Origin: Pteria penguin
Lineage: Eukaryota; Mollusca; Bivalvia; Pterioida; Pteriidae
Length of the DNA: 64,000 nucleotides
Reading direction: 5' to 3'
NCBI GenBank assembly: GCA_035048485.1
Contig: CM068585.1
Coordinates: 53,935,910 to 53,999,909 of the forward strand
A program made the translations under genes and the position numbers. The notes beneath the pieces are model-generated. The model was given only the letters and a program-made list of their open reading frames with translations, searched no databases and was not told the DNA's origin. This document shows, in pieces, positions 11,761 to 20,592 of this stretch (position 1 is the first letter of the stretch; every line of letters begins with the position of its first letter).

Positions 11761-14700
11761 AAATAAAATATAAGAATTAATCATTTATATGCAGTGGGAA
11801 ATTCTGAAGATTCGCCCCCCCCCCCTTCCGACAGTGACCTCAAGACGCTTATCGTTAATTCCATATTTTTACAATTTTGGGAACAAATTGTACCTTTTTT
11901 CCGAGACAAAGGGGTACTGGATTTGCACTTGTAATACGACATATTCATAACATACACGGAAATCAACATTTGGAAATAAGGCGGGAAAAGTGCAGCAATC
12001 AGTGCTTAATTACGAAATCTCCCTTAGCGAGATTGCTATAGAGTTCATAAATTGTGTAACATTTCTAATTACTTGATAATACTTAATTTACGTATTTGTT
12101 GACATTTACATAGAAAATGTACGAATTGGAAAGGTTAATTTCGAAATTTTGACTCCAATAGTTTGAAAGGTGATCAGGTACACCACCTTTCAAGGTAATA
12201 TCGACGTTTTTAAACTAGTGGGTGGGTTTAGATCAACATAATATCTCACCCTTTATATATATTATAAATTATATGTATCTACTTACTACACATTTAAAGG
12301 GACCTGGTCCGGGACTGGAAAATTGTAGCATGAAAAGGATAAATTACGACAATATCTTATTTCTCCTGTATTGCATAAGTTATAAATTTTGTGTTAATTG
12401 CAAAATTCAAAACTAAAATCCCTCGAATTTTTTTTTTTTTTTTTTTGGTAGAATAAAGGTAATTTAGTCGAATTAAATTTGGTTGGTTTTAATTCTCCAA
12501 ATAAGGCGATGTTCCGCCCATAATCATGCACGTGCGCGGATATTCAATGTAGAAAATAACAATGGTTCACATGGAGGGATACGAGCACGGTAAAAAGCAA
12601 AGACAGGTGAAAAAAAAAGGAAAATTGGAACAAATGTTAGAATCGGGCTAAGCTCGAGTTTCATTGTCACGTGATTTGCTCTGACCGTCCTCACTAATAT
12701 TCAGAGAGTTGGCGTGGTTATGTTACAAATTTAAAACGGGCATATCTTGTTAACGACATCGACTTTGGTAACGATACTTTTTACACATCTTAGATAACAT
12801 ACTAACAATCGATTACCTTTAAAGAAAATCCGTTTACATTTTATATACTTTACCCGACTTCAATCGGACCTGGCCCCTTTAACTCTAAAATTCCTCACAT
12901 TCTACTCTCCCCTGTATCTTCAGGAAATTTTTGCTAAATGTGTGAAATAGAGATTGGAATCAATGACAGAAATTTGTCATGTTTTAATTTTTGTATTAAC
13001 TGTCTCCCAATTAAATTCATAACTTGAACTTTATTCATACTTTTATTTATTTATTTTTTTTTTTTACTGATTTTTAAATTTAATTAATTTTTTAGTTTGA
13101 TCTCCCTTATTGATACACTGTCAAAATGGTATATTATCAAAATATGCATCAATATCTAGACGATAAAGAACATGTGGGAACAAGTAGTATTTGTAAGTTA
13201 CAGATGAAAGAGAAATTAATTAAAAGAAAAGAATAAAATCAATTCCTAATTCCTACATTGAATTGTTTGAACAAGAAGAAGAAGAAAAAGAAGAAGAAGA
13301 AGAGGAGTAGGAAGAAGAAGAAGAAGAAGAAGAAGAAGAAGAAGATTTTTTGTTTGTTTGATTATTGTTTTACGTCACTCCACGATTATTTCACGTATAT
13401 GGTGACGGCATCTGCCTGATGCATTGCATACAAATTTAGACCTTTGCAACGGACCCACCCGAAGCAGTGAGGGATCTTTTACGTGCCACGCCTACCGTGA
13501 CACGGGACCTCGGTTTTTACTGTCTCATCCGAAAGACAGAACACCGGTGTGCCCCGGGCGGGAGTCGAACCCGCGACCTCTCGATCACGAGCCGAGCACC
13601 TTATCCACTAGGCCACACCGGCTTAGAAGAAGAAGAAGAAGAAGAAGAAAACAGAATATAAGAATTAATCATTCATATGTAGTGGGAGATTCTCACGATT
13701 CGGAAAGCTCAATCCCTCCGACAGTAACCTCAAAACGATTACCGTCCAATTTGGGGGTAAATTGTGCTTTTAACCACGACAAAATAGAACGGTATGTATA
13801 AGTGTTATACGAAATATTCACATAGACAGTGAAATCAACATTTGCAAGTAAGGCGGGAAATGTGCAGCAATCAGTGTTTAACTAAGAAACTGACCTTAAT
13901 TAATGAGATTAAATTGCTTCAAAGTTCATCTGAGTGCGATATTCCTGTTTCTTTTTTTTTTCTCTATGCCGTCTATGGCATGTGCGATCTTCTAGATGAA
14001 CCAATAGAAGATACAATGTAGGATGTTTCACACATTACTTGATGTGCGTAGTTATTGACATTTACAGACTGAATGTACGAATTGAAAAGGTGTATCTTGA
14101 AATTGTGACTCGAAAAGTTTTAAAGGTCGTGACCAGGTACACCATCTTTGAAAGTGATATGAACATGTGTGGGTGTGTTTTTTCTCGAAAGGGGGAAGGG
14201 GAAGGGGGATGTTCAGAACACATATCTGTATAAAAATTTAAAATCTCGGAATTACTCAAACGATCAGTGTTCTACCAAGAGTCCATTTATTTTATAGGAT
14301 TCAGATATCTTACGATATTTATATATCATACTTCATATGTATTTATTTACAACACATTTAATTCTAAAAATTTCTCAAATTCCATTCTTTACATTTTAAA
14401 TATACGTACTACTTTGTGGCAGTAAGTCAACCATATCAATTATACTTGCTTTGATATGGAAGGCACACTTAACCAAGTTAACCAACTCTAAAAATAGATA
14501 ATTAAAATCCCTCTTTAATGTTGATTTTAGACAAATAAGGGAGTATTTTAAAATTTTCTAACCGAGCCAGCGCAGATCCGTAGGCAAGGTGTTTGGATCA
14601 GGACCGAGAGGTTCCGCATTTGAATGCCAGAGGTGACTCGCAAATAGGACATTAATTCTGTACAATGATTTGGTCTGGCAGTGACGTAACTTTGCATTGG

Positions 14701-17700
14701 CGGATTCAGTGAGGGGTTGCAACTCCCCCCCCCCCCTTTTTTTTTGGTCGGAAAATTTTACCCCCAAAAAGATGATTTGTGAGCACTTTTAGGGCTGCAA
14801 CCATCCCCCTTTCCAGACCGAATAGTGCAAAACATTAGTCATGGGAGACTGCAACACCCCCCCCCCTTCCTTTTAAAAAATTTCTAGATCCGCATATGGT
14901 TTGTCTTATATCTACTGTGAAACGAACGAAAACAATAACTGTCCGAATCCTTATCCGAATACCTTTGATATAATTTTTTCTTAACATTTTACGAAACGAG
15001 CACACGAGCGTGTTTTCAATGCCTCCAACAACAACACCCCCCCCCCCCTTCTCTCTCTCTCTCTCTCTCTCGTCAAGCTCTTCTGAATTTTCTTGTGTTA
15101 CCTGCCTACTACTTTCATAATTTTAACATGCCATGATGCGGAAAATCGCATACACAACCGATTAATTACATAAATAACTGAACACATACCAAGCGAGACA
15201 ACTCCCACAAGTGGTGTATGGTTTTAATATGATGAAAAAAGCCATTAAAAAATCTCCTTTTTTTCTGTTTCTTTCCCAAAAGGTTGTTATTCCCAGAGGC
15301 TATATATACATGAGTAAACCTTCAAATTCATTAATATTGACTAAAATTACAAATGTAGAGGCACAAATACAAATACTTATATATTTAATAATTACATAAC
15401 TAAAACGTTTGTGTGAATGATTTATAATAGACTAGTTTAGTGCACTAATATCAACTGCTAAGAGATGGCATATGTTTCTCAAAGTTACTGGTTAACAAAG
15501 ATAGGGATCAGAAACCAAGACCGGTCTCCACACAACGCCTCGATAACACACGTCTCAAGTAGCGAGTGGGTAAACATTTATTATTTTGATCAATATTTAT
15601 ATTGAAAAAAAAAATAAGACTATAGAATTTTCTTATATAGTTTAATACAATCATTTGCTTCATTTTATTGATAAATATTAATTGTATTTTGCATTTATTG
15701 TTCATTATTCAATAGCAATACAGAATTTGGAATTTTCTTTGCTGCGAGAAGTTTCTGTGATATATATTGGACTGGAAGACACTAAACAGTCCATCATCGT
15801 TTCATTACAAAGAGTTGAAATTCCTTTACATGTTTAAGTGTACTTTAGTAATTCGTATTCTTGGAGCGCGGTCCATCACCATGCTCGACCCAGGTAATTT
15901 CTGATTTTATGAATGAACGCAATCATTCTGGAGTTTTAACTCCTATGCATCTAAACCTATTAAATCCCGATAAAAAGCAGCATTTTTTTTTTCTTAAAAT
16001 TTGTTTAAATATCTCAAAAGCCATAATTTGATCCTTTGTGCCGCCACCTCGGATCAAGTTTGATGTGTGCATATAACGGCCAGTCTATACGGTCAGAATC
16101 TGGGTTTTTTCCATCAGCCACATCAACTGGGTCAATTGGAGAGATTCGGGTAATGGGATTTGCATATCGGAGAGAAACCGAAAGGTAAAATTTATAACGG
16201 TTATGCTATGTTTCGTCCGTGTGATTGTTCTCTGGAAAAGCTCAAAATCGGAGAAAGTGTTGTCTTTTTCACTGACCAAATTACATAGCGTTCGGTCAAC
16301 CCAGGCATACACACAAATAATCGATTATATCAGTGACGTCGCTGAGTCGAAATAGTGGTGCGATACACAGCAGGTGCGGATCCAGAATTTTTGTCGAGAA
16401 GAGGTCCACTCCAATGAATTTTCCATGAGGGAGTCAAACATTTTTTGTTGTGTAAAATTACTTATTTCACATCGATATATAACATGAAAAGTTATTTTCG
16501 TCTAATCTCAAGGTGATCCAGACCCCCGGTCCACCCCTCTGGATCCGCGCATGCACAATAAGTTACAACAATAACAATATATGTCGTTTATCATGACGTC
16601 AGCGATGTCATTATTTCAGCAACGATATTGACCTTTATCAAGTGAAAGCTTTTTCACAAATTTCACATCATTTATTTCATTTGAGGCCAAAAATTTGTGA
16701 AAAGTACATCAGATGTTTATTTCACTTGATAAAGGCCAAATGATCGAAACATATTACTTATTATAAAAAAACCTCCCGGTTGTGGATTTTATTTGATCTT
16801 AATCAAGTTTCACGTTCGGCTTAGCTTTCGCTCAAATTTGTGACTGAAACACACTTCTTTTGCAAGTCGTCCGTGAAAATTTGAAACAAAGGAACATTTC
16901 TAATTTCATTTTCCGCGCAACGATCAAACTGTTCAATGCAATGGGTATTGCGAAATGACGTCTCAAGTTTGTCCATTATAATTTTCTTTGCAATGGCCTT
17001 GTAGAACAACAAATTCCATTTCTGGATTTCCAGTTATTCTTCATGTTGACTTTGAGATTTTGAAAGATGGGGTCCGGTGTTATATAGTAGTTTTCCCCCT
17101 AGCCATCCCCCCGGAAAAATTGCTATATAGTAGCCCCCCCCCTCCGGAAAATGGCTATATCTATATAGTAATTTTCCCCCCGGGGGAAATTTGGCTATAT
17201 AGCCATCCCCCCCCCCCTCTTATAGCCATTTTCCCCAGGGGAAAACTACTATATTGTGGATTTTCCCCCTAATGTGAAATTCCGGATTTTCTTTTCACAC
17301 ATAAGTAAATCCAGCTTGTTACCTTGTTAACAATAGATAGATTTCTATTTAAAATAGAGATATTTCAACTTTTGATACGGAGATATATCTAATTAATTTA
17401 GAGATATCTCATTTTCTGAAGTAGAAATCTCTTCAATTTTAATCTCTTTTCCAAATACAAATGCATATATTTAGAACAGAGATTAAACTACTAGAATTTC
17501 ATTCGAGATATTGTTATTAAATCCGAGAAATCTCTATATATACAAATGGAAAAAAGAATCGGGGGCATCTAGTTTTGACCTGTCTGTGACTCTTACCCTG
17601 TGACAAAAACCTTGACTATATCGTTTCTACCAAGAGGTACAAGGCTTTGAAACTCCACATATAGTTTTCTTGTGATGAGATCTTTTATTTAGGACCATGA

Positions 17701-18438
17701 TTTTTTAACTAGTGACTTTGACCTTGGTGCTCTACGTTTTCAAAAACTTAACTTTGGCTATATCTTTTGTACCAAAAGGAAAAGGGGTTTTGATCTTCAT
17801 ATATAGATTACTTGTGATAAGATCTTTAATTTGGGACCATGACTTTTGACCTAATATCCTTGACCTTGAAGTGTGGCCTACTTTTCAAAAACTTTAACCT
17901 TGACTATATCTTCTACACAAAAAGGTGTAGAGCTATGAAACTTAGCATATAGATAATTTAAGATGAAACCTGTCATACTTTGCGTAAGGGACAAGGAAAT
18001 TACATTCTTGTGTTCATGATTTACAACATCTGCGACTAGACAACCCTTGTCGTAGATTGCAAATCGTGGACACCTGGGTGGAATTCCCTTCTGTTATTTT
18101 CATGTTCATCAAGTACTCTGTACATGATGAACGATATTGTGATATATATAATGCATCAGTCTTAATTTATTTAGGAATTAAATATTCAAAGAATTCTTGC
18201 ACGTTCAATTCTTATATTTATCATTGGAACATTTTGATTGATAAATTCCTATTTTACTTATGATGTAAAACAGTATTATGAAAAGTTGCCTGGGATCGAA
18301 TCTTGAGTCACAGCCTGATGTCATGATTGACATCTATACGCAAGTAAACGGCAATTTTTACAATGAAATAATAGAAAATAGCATACTATGGTAAATATAT
18401 AAAAAGAAATACTTGTAAATAAATAAGACAAAAAATAA

Positions 18439-18486
<48 letters not shown>

Positions 18487-20592
18487 CACTTAACAGTATA
18501 TAGAAACCCGTTAACCATAACAACATCGGTTTGATCCACAGGCAATTACTATAGTACATTTGTATTTCAAATGTTATCTGACTGATACAGAACGAATGTG
18601 TATAATTTCCAAACCGTTACGTAAGGGGAAAAAACTACTATGGGGGAAAGACTACTATATAGTAGTTTTTCCGCCAGGGGGGGAAATATACTATATAGCC
18701 ATTTTTCCGGGGGGAAAAACTATTATGGGGAAAAAACTACTACATGTATATAACACCGGCATTGCGTATTTTTGCAAAGTGAAATTTGAGACGGGGTCCG
18801 ACACACAAATTTTGGCTCGCTTCGCTTATCATTGCCATATACCTTCCCCCCCTCCTCCCCCCCCCCCCCCCCCTGCGGTGGCGGATTTAGAGGGGGCCCG
18901 GTGGAGGGGTACTTTGCCACAAATTTACAAGGCATATATAGATGAATCATATTATGAGTAAAATTCAAGATTTGGCACCTGTCTGAGTACATGTATTTTG
19001 GCTAATACTTAACATTCACAGGTGCCCCCCTCCCACTCACACACTTTTTCGGAAATCCTGAATCCGCCACTTTGTGATAATTAATTTGTACATACGTAAA
19101 ATAAATAAAAATATGTTAAACATTGTCAAATTAATTATTTAAAAAAAAATGAACGTTTATCTGGTCGTTAATATTTCGGACACACTCCCCACCCCTTCTG
19201 ACAGAAAAATGATAGATCCACTCCTGCAAAGTAAATGGTACCAGCACTGTCCTTGACTGTTATTACCAATGTTTATTTGACAATCTTTATATTTATTTTG
19301 AATAATAATACGTATCTAAAATATCCCGCATTCAAGTTCATGGCGTAGCTCGGCAGAAAAAAAAATGGGTGGGGTGGGGGGGGGGGCGCCACAACCTTCC
19401 AAAAGTGAAAAGAAAAAAGAAGAAAAAACAAACAAAAACAAATACAAAACAAAAACTTGTGGAACACTATGTCCCCGGCGGCAACATAGTCCGAAAAAGC
19501 TATTTTAAGCACAAAGGTCACGGTGAAGGTCTCAAGGTCGTTGACCTTGCCCAGTGGGATCTTTTGCCTACCACACCTACCGTAACACGGGACCTCGGTT
19601 TTTACTGTCTCATCCGAAAGACAGATCACCGGTGTGCCCCCGATGGGTGTCGAACCCGAACCTCTTGGTCACAAGCTGAACAACTGAGCTCATCCACTGG
19701 GCTACATCTGCTTATATCTTTCAGATAAGAGCAAACTATAATAATGTGACTCTATTGCATAATCTGGTACTTGTATAATATCTTTCAAAACATAATAAAT
19801 ACTTACAATGGATGGCATCACACTACTATTTTTAGTAATGCATAAGCTAAAAGATATTTTTGTTGGCGAAACTTTCTGTTGTTGCAACAGCCAGTAAAAC
19901 AGAAAACCTTGTCCGTAATTTTGTAGTTTCGAACTAGAAATCAGACATTAAATTTATAAAAGAAAATAGATTTACTTCGCTTAAAATGTCTTATTTAAAC
20001 TTTAAATATCACTCTATAAGTGGGGGTCACAACCATGTTTGTGCCCCCCCCCCCCATTTTGAAAAGGGGGGGGGGGGGTTTCCATGCCCCTGCTCCCCCT
20101 TTCTCCTACGTCCTTTCATCTGGAAGATTGTCGGTGTTCAACCCCTAAGATAAGATAGTGAAATCTTAGTTATGTGTCACGGTAGGTAGGACATGAAGGT
20201 TCCTTATGGTTCCGGGTGGGTCAACTGCATAGCTCTAAATTCTTTGTGATGCACCATGCAGAAGCCGTTACCAAATAAATGAAATGATATTGGCGTGACG
20301 TAAAATAAGGGGGAAAATAAGGGGAAAAGAAGAAAAGAAATAAAACAAACTGTTGGCGTTGCGTTAAAAAGGAGGGAAATGGGAAGAATAAAAAAAAATG
20401 GCAAATTAAAACCAAACAAAACAAGATCATTAATGTATAACTTCAGAAAATTAAGCAAAATTCAATGTTCTTGAAATAATTTCGGAAGTGGAAAAGTAAC
20501 CCCACCTGAACATAAAAGAAAAGTACCCAAAATTAGCCTACCTGACTCTTTCTCGTTCCCACTCTGATAATCTTGGATATATGTACGTCCAT
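192..20592 (-). CDS. HMBS: Hydroxymethylbilane synthase (porphobilinogen deaminase), 8 exons, 3' end off window
   Basis: Cytosolic enzyme of heme synthesis that polymerises four porphobilinogen units into hydroxymethylbilane. Eight exons (20542-20592, 10508-10580, 8907-8956, 8433-8566, 7265-7342, 3375-3450, 815-928, 192-350) all have GT donors and AG acceptors on the minus strand, and phases agree, giving 245 codons. Visible motifs: RVGTRKSQ (residues 10-17), HSLKDLP (83-89, with the catalytic Lys-Asp pair at 86-87), SSPRR (134-138, Arg137/Arg138 kept), RGNLNSR (155-161) and AERAF near 225-229. The alignment to the human protein is gap-free with an offset of 12. Exon lengths 73, 50, 134, 78, 76 and 114 equal the human ones as I remember them; human exons 11 and 12 are one exon here. 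Odd residues: Pro136 for Leu and Cys204 for Gly in conserved motifs. The cofactor-cysteine exon and the C-terminal domain lie beyond the left edge. The start ATG sits in a strong context (ACCATGG). Very sure of the family; whether it is the main functional copy is less certain. Confidence 0.95.
815..928 (-). CDS. HMBS: HMBS coding exon 7
   Basis: 114 nt, phase 0 at both ends, acceptor ACTAG, donor GTGAAT. It starts [20 protein letters not shown] and continues to [18 protein letters not shown]. It carries the Arg155 and Arg161 equivalents of human Arg167 and Arg173, which bind the growing pyrrole chain. Confidence 0.94.
1450..2490 (-). mobile_element. Decayed reverse transcriptase retroelement (Penelope-like, probable)
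   Basis: Lies in HMBS intron 6 (929-3374) on the same strand. The upper part (2490-2230) encodes [18 protein letters not shown] and the RT active-site motif YLDD. A one-base frameshift near 2230 separates it from the frame that continues through [20 protein letters not shown] (to 1778). A further shifted segment near 1710-1590 matches the family's C-terminal LVLGP / [13 protein letters not shown] region. No endonuclease domain is visible. RT identity is clear; the Penelope-like assignment is from family resemblance and less sure. Not functional as it stands. Confidence 0.75.
2491..3374. other. HMBS intron 6 remainder, no further gene
   Basis: A short (AAT)n tract at about 2490-2507, then AT-rich sequence without a recognisable exon or repeat. 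Confidence 0.5.
3375..3450 (-). CDS. HMBS: HMBS coding exon 6 (SSPRR motif)
   Basis: 76 nt between a TAG acceptor and a GTAAGT donor. It reads [20 protein letters not shown] and on to FENI. The family motif is GTSSLRR; the two substrate-binding arginines remain, but the Leu is Pro here (codon CCA). The length and both splice phases fit exactly, so the exon is real despite being too short for an ORF scan. Confidence 0.93.
4105..4275. mobile_element. Short inverted-repeat element (MITE-like)
   Basis: The ends are imperfect inverted copies around TATAGAGA and TTTCCCATATGAGCA (left) versus TGCTCATATGGGA and TCTCTATA (right). A diverged relative may lie at about 54310-54480. Sits in HMBS intron 5. 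Confidence 0.45.
4465..4846. mobile_element. Mutator-like MITE, copy 1
   Basis: 382 bp with terminal inverted repeats of roughly 115 bp that start CAATCTGATTAAAACCATAT. Flanked by the direct repeat CAGTAGGCGG (4455-4464 and 4847-4856), a 9-10 bp target duplication typical of Mutator-like elements. A second copy is at 37103-37485. No transposase frame. In HMBS intron 5. Confidence 0.8.
5463..5530 (+). mobile_element. Half copy of the GGCGGAT / GGATCCGC MITE family
   Basis: Begins ATTGGCGGATTTAGAG and runs into C/T-rich sequence, like the left half of the elements at 14695 and 42590. The matching right end is not found nearby. Confidence 0.4.
5723..5997 (+). mobile_element. tRNA-derived SINE, family 1, full length
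   Basis: The tRNA-like head begins GCCGGTGTGGCCTAGTGG (A-box region), with a B-box-like GGGTTCGTTTCC about 50 bases on. It is followed by the shared body (GTCTTTCGGATGAGAC, CACTGCTTCGGGTGGGTCC, GATGCCGTCACC) and ends GACGTAAAACAATAATC with a TCA/ATC tail. About 15 copies or pieces of this family occur in the window. Confidence 0.85.
6204..6663. mobile_element. Mariner-like MITE with near full-length inverted arms
   Basis: 460 bp flanked by TA (6202-6203 and 6664-6665). The ends are CTGTCCGCGCCACTCAC and its complement. Two arms of about 200 bp are imperfect inverted copies, so single-stranded DNA or RNA would fold into one long hairpin. No coding capacity. In HMBS intron 5. Confidence 0.8.
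6860..6970. repeat. AAAT/AATA simple repeat
   Basis: (AATA)n at about 6868-6903 followed by A-rich sequence. Confidence 0.8.
7000..7090 (+). mobile_element. tRNA-like relic
   Basis: CTGGTAGATCGTTCG followed by GTGGGTTCGAACGAG resembles A and B boxes of a tRNA-derived SINE head, but no stable cloverleaf or SINE body follows. Weak. Confidence 0.25.
7265..7342 (-). CDS. HMBS: HMBS coding exon 5
   Basis: 78 nt after a T-rich TTTTGCAG acceptor, ending GGAAG|GTACGG. It reads [17 protein letters not shown] and on to LENLAPG, matching the family segment ENPHDAVVFHP. Phase 2 in and out. Confidence 0.9.
7669..7745 (+). repeat. 18-bp minisatellite (GTGACCTTTATACAGAG)
   Basis: About four units of AGGTGACCTTTATACAG. 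A diverged array of the same motif occurs at 61235-61400 in ABCB6 intron 15. Confidence 0.65.
8081..8346 (+). mobile_element. tRNA-derived SINE, family 1, with 11-bp target duplication
   Basis: Head at 8083 (AGCCGGTGTAACTCTGATG), B box TGGTTCGACTCCC, body and tail as in the family. Flanked by a perfect CCCATCTCTTT direct repeat (8070-8080 and 8347-8357), which fixes both ends. Lies in HMBS intron 4, about 76 bp from exon 4. Confidence 0.9.
8433..8566 (-). CDS. HMBS: HMBS coding exon 4 (catalytic Lys-Asp)
   Basis: 134 nt between a CATTAG acceptor and a GTAAGT donor. It begins [17 protein letters not shown] and contains HSLKDLP, whose Asp (residue 87, human Asp99) is the catalytic carboxylate. 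Ends in phase 2. This is the clearest single diagnostic exon of the gene. Confidence 0.95.
8907..8956 (-). CDS. HMBS: HMBS coding exon 3
   Basis: 50 nt after a CTTTCAG acceptor, ending AAAG|GTAATA. It completes the shared Val codon, then reads [16 protein letters not shown], matching the family segment TTGDKILDTALSK. Ends in phase 0. Confidence 0.92.
9108..10468. repeat. 21-bp minisatellite in HMBS intron 2
   Basis: Unit CAACCACAGTCTCCACCCTAT, about 40 regular copies from roughly 9600 to 10468 and looser, diverged copies back to about 9110. Since 21 is a multiple of three, long frames stay open on both strands: minus 10474-9665 reads as heptads [14 protein letters not shown], plus 9671-10645 reads INHSLHP. 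Both look like by-products of the repeat; the array lies inside an intron and stops about 40 bp from exon 2. Confidence 0.9.
10508..10580 (-). CDS. HMBS: HMBS coding exon 2
   Basis: 73 nt after a TTTTCAG acceptor and before a GTAGGT donor. It encodes [19 protein letters not shown] and on to FEV, matching the LARIQT helix of the family. It ends in phase 1. The donor lies about 38 nt from the end of the large 21-bp minisatellite in intron 2. Confidence 0.93.
10897..11216. repeat. 44-bp tandem repeat, 7 copies
   Basis: Units contain GCCGCTGATTTCGTTATAAA and TCATCA(C/A)TGAGAAGATG; the GCCG(C/G)TG landmark recurs exactly every 44 bases at 10920, 10964, 11008, 11052, 11096, 11140 and 11184. Confidence 0.92.
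11715..11758. repeat. (AG)n microsatellite
   Basis: About 22 AG dinucleotides. Confidence 0.95.
12298..12878 (+). mobile_element. TTAA-flanked MITE, copy 1
   Basis: 581 bp between TTAA at 12294-12297 and TTAA at 12879-12882. Ends AGGGACCTGGTCCG and CGGACCTGGCCCCT are inverted repeats. TTAA duplications are typical of piggyBac-type transposition, although the tips are not the usual CCCT. A full-length inverted copy lies at 35682-36274. Confidence 0.82.
13268..13344. repeat. (GAA)n microsatellite interrupted by a SINE
   Basis: GAA/AAG tract that continues on the far side of the SINE at 13626-13649, so the SINE landed inside it. Confidence 0.9.
13346..13623 (-). mobile_element. tRNA-derived SINE, family 1, full length
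   Basis: On the minus strand it starts AGCCGGTGTGGCCTAGTGG, has B box GGGTTCGACTCCC and ends TACGTAAAACAATAATC plus tail. By eye only one base differs over about 265 bases from the copy at 48261-48543, which suggests recent movement. Confidence 0.92.
14695..14898. mobile_element. GGCGGAT/GGATCCGC-family MITE
   Basis: Ends CATTGGCGGATTCAG and TTTCTAGATCCGCATATG are loose inverted repeats. The interior has C runs and a core (AGGGCTGCAACC, CAGACCGAA) shared with 42590-42748. Confidence 0.65.
16373..16554. mobile_element. GGATCCGC-family MITE, longer type
   Basis: Ends GGTGCGGATCCAGAATTTT and CCCCTCTGGATCCGCGCATG. Body shared with 47955-48140 (TTGTCGAGAAG, GTAATTTTCGTC-like segment). Confidence 0.65.
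16630..16737. repeat. 108-bp inverted repeat
   Basis: GACCTTTATCAAGTGAAA at 16630-16647 and TTTCACTTGATAAAGGCC at 16720-16737 are almost perfect inverted copies; the interior also pairs (CACAAATTT / AAATTTGTG). Possibly a tiny MITE. Confidence 0.7.
17060..17275. repeat. G/C-run and CTATATAG hairpin repeat
   Basis: Alternating GGCTATATAG / CTATATAGCC blocks and CCCCC/GGGGG runs, many mutually complementary. The same block family recurs at 18620-18745 and 27365-27450. Confidence 0.65.
17570..17965. repeat. Diverged tandem repeat rich in TGACCTTGA
   Basis: About 2.5 units of roughly 155 bp with recurring CTTGTGATGAGATCTTT, GGACCATGA and GACTTTGACCTTG segments. Related arrays are at 24260-24740, 44990-45320 and, more diverged, 39365-39705. 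Confidence 0.7.
18441..18482. repeat. (CA)n microsatellite
   Basis: About 21 CA dinucleotides. Confidence 0.95.
18570..18745 (+). repeat. CTATATAG hairpin repeat with shared flank
   Basis: The flank GTGTATAATTTCCAAACCGT precedes the G-run/CTATATAG block, just as at 27340-27365; the two loci are copies of one dispersed repeat. Confidence 0.65.
18888..19072. mobile_element. GGCGGAT-family MITE
   Basis: Ends GGTGGCGGATTTAGAGG and CCTGAATCCGCCAC are inverted repeats; interior unrelated to the GGATCCGC type. A shorter relative lies at 59577-59662. Confidence 0.65.
19545..19712 (-). mobile_element. Family 1 SINE, 3' part lost
   Basis: Keeps the head (B-box region GGGTTCGACACCC on the minus strand) and CCGAGGTCCCGTGT; the body after that is missing. 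Confidence 0.75.
20115..20300 (+). mobile_element. Family 1 SINE, diverged
   Basis: GTGTCACGGTAGGTAGGACAT, GGTTCCGGGTGGGTC and AGAAGCCGTTACCA followed by GTGACGTAAAAT match the SINE body; the head is degraded. It lies between HMBS exon 1 and the diverged end of intron 1. Confidence 0.65.
20542..20592 (-). CDS. HMBS: HMBS coding exon 1
   Basis: 51 nt, 17 codons: ATG then [16 protein letters not shown]. It ends at a GTAGGC donor in phase 0. The GTRKS motif (Arg13, Ser15) contributes to the substrate/cofactor pocket in the family. The ATG has an ideal context (ACC before, G after) and resembles the short human erythroid isoform start, so no further coding exon upstream is needed. Confidence 0.93.

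Larger units (their letters stand above)
10581..20541 (-). other. HMBS intron 1 (about 10 kb), overview
   Basis: The largest HMBS intron. It holds a 44-bp tandem array, a TTAA MITE, GAA microsatellite with a SINE, several GGATCCGC-type MITEs, G/C-run hairpin repeats, a TGACCTTGACC-rich repeat and CA/AG microsatellites, listed separately. The stretches 13880-14560, 14900-16370 and 19730-20110 show no gene or repeat I can name beyond short C runs. Confidence 0.75.

Noticed and set aside
13424..13801. Repeated ORF beginning [17 protein letters not shown], also at 48343
   Set aside because: It is the translation of the SINE body on the wrong strand; copies recur wherever the SINE does.
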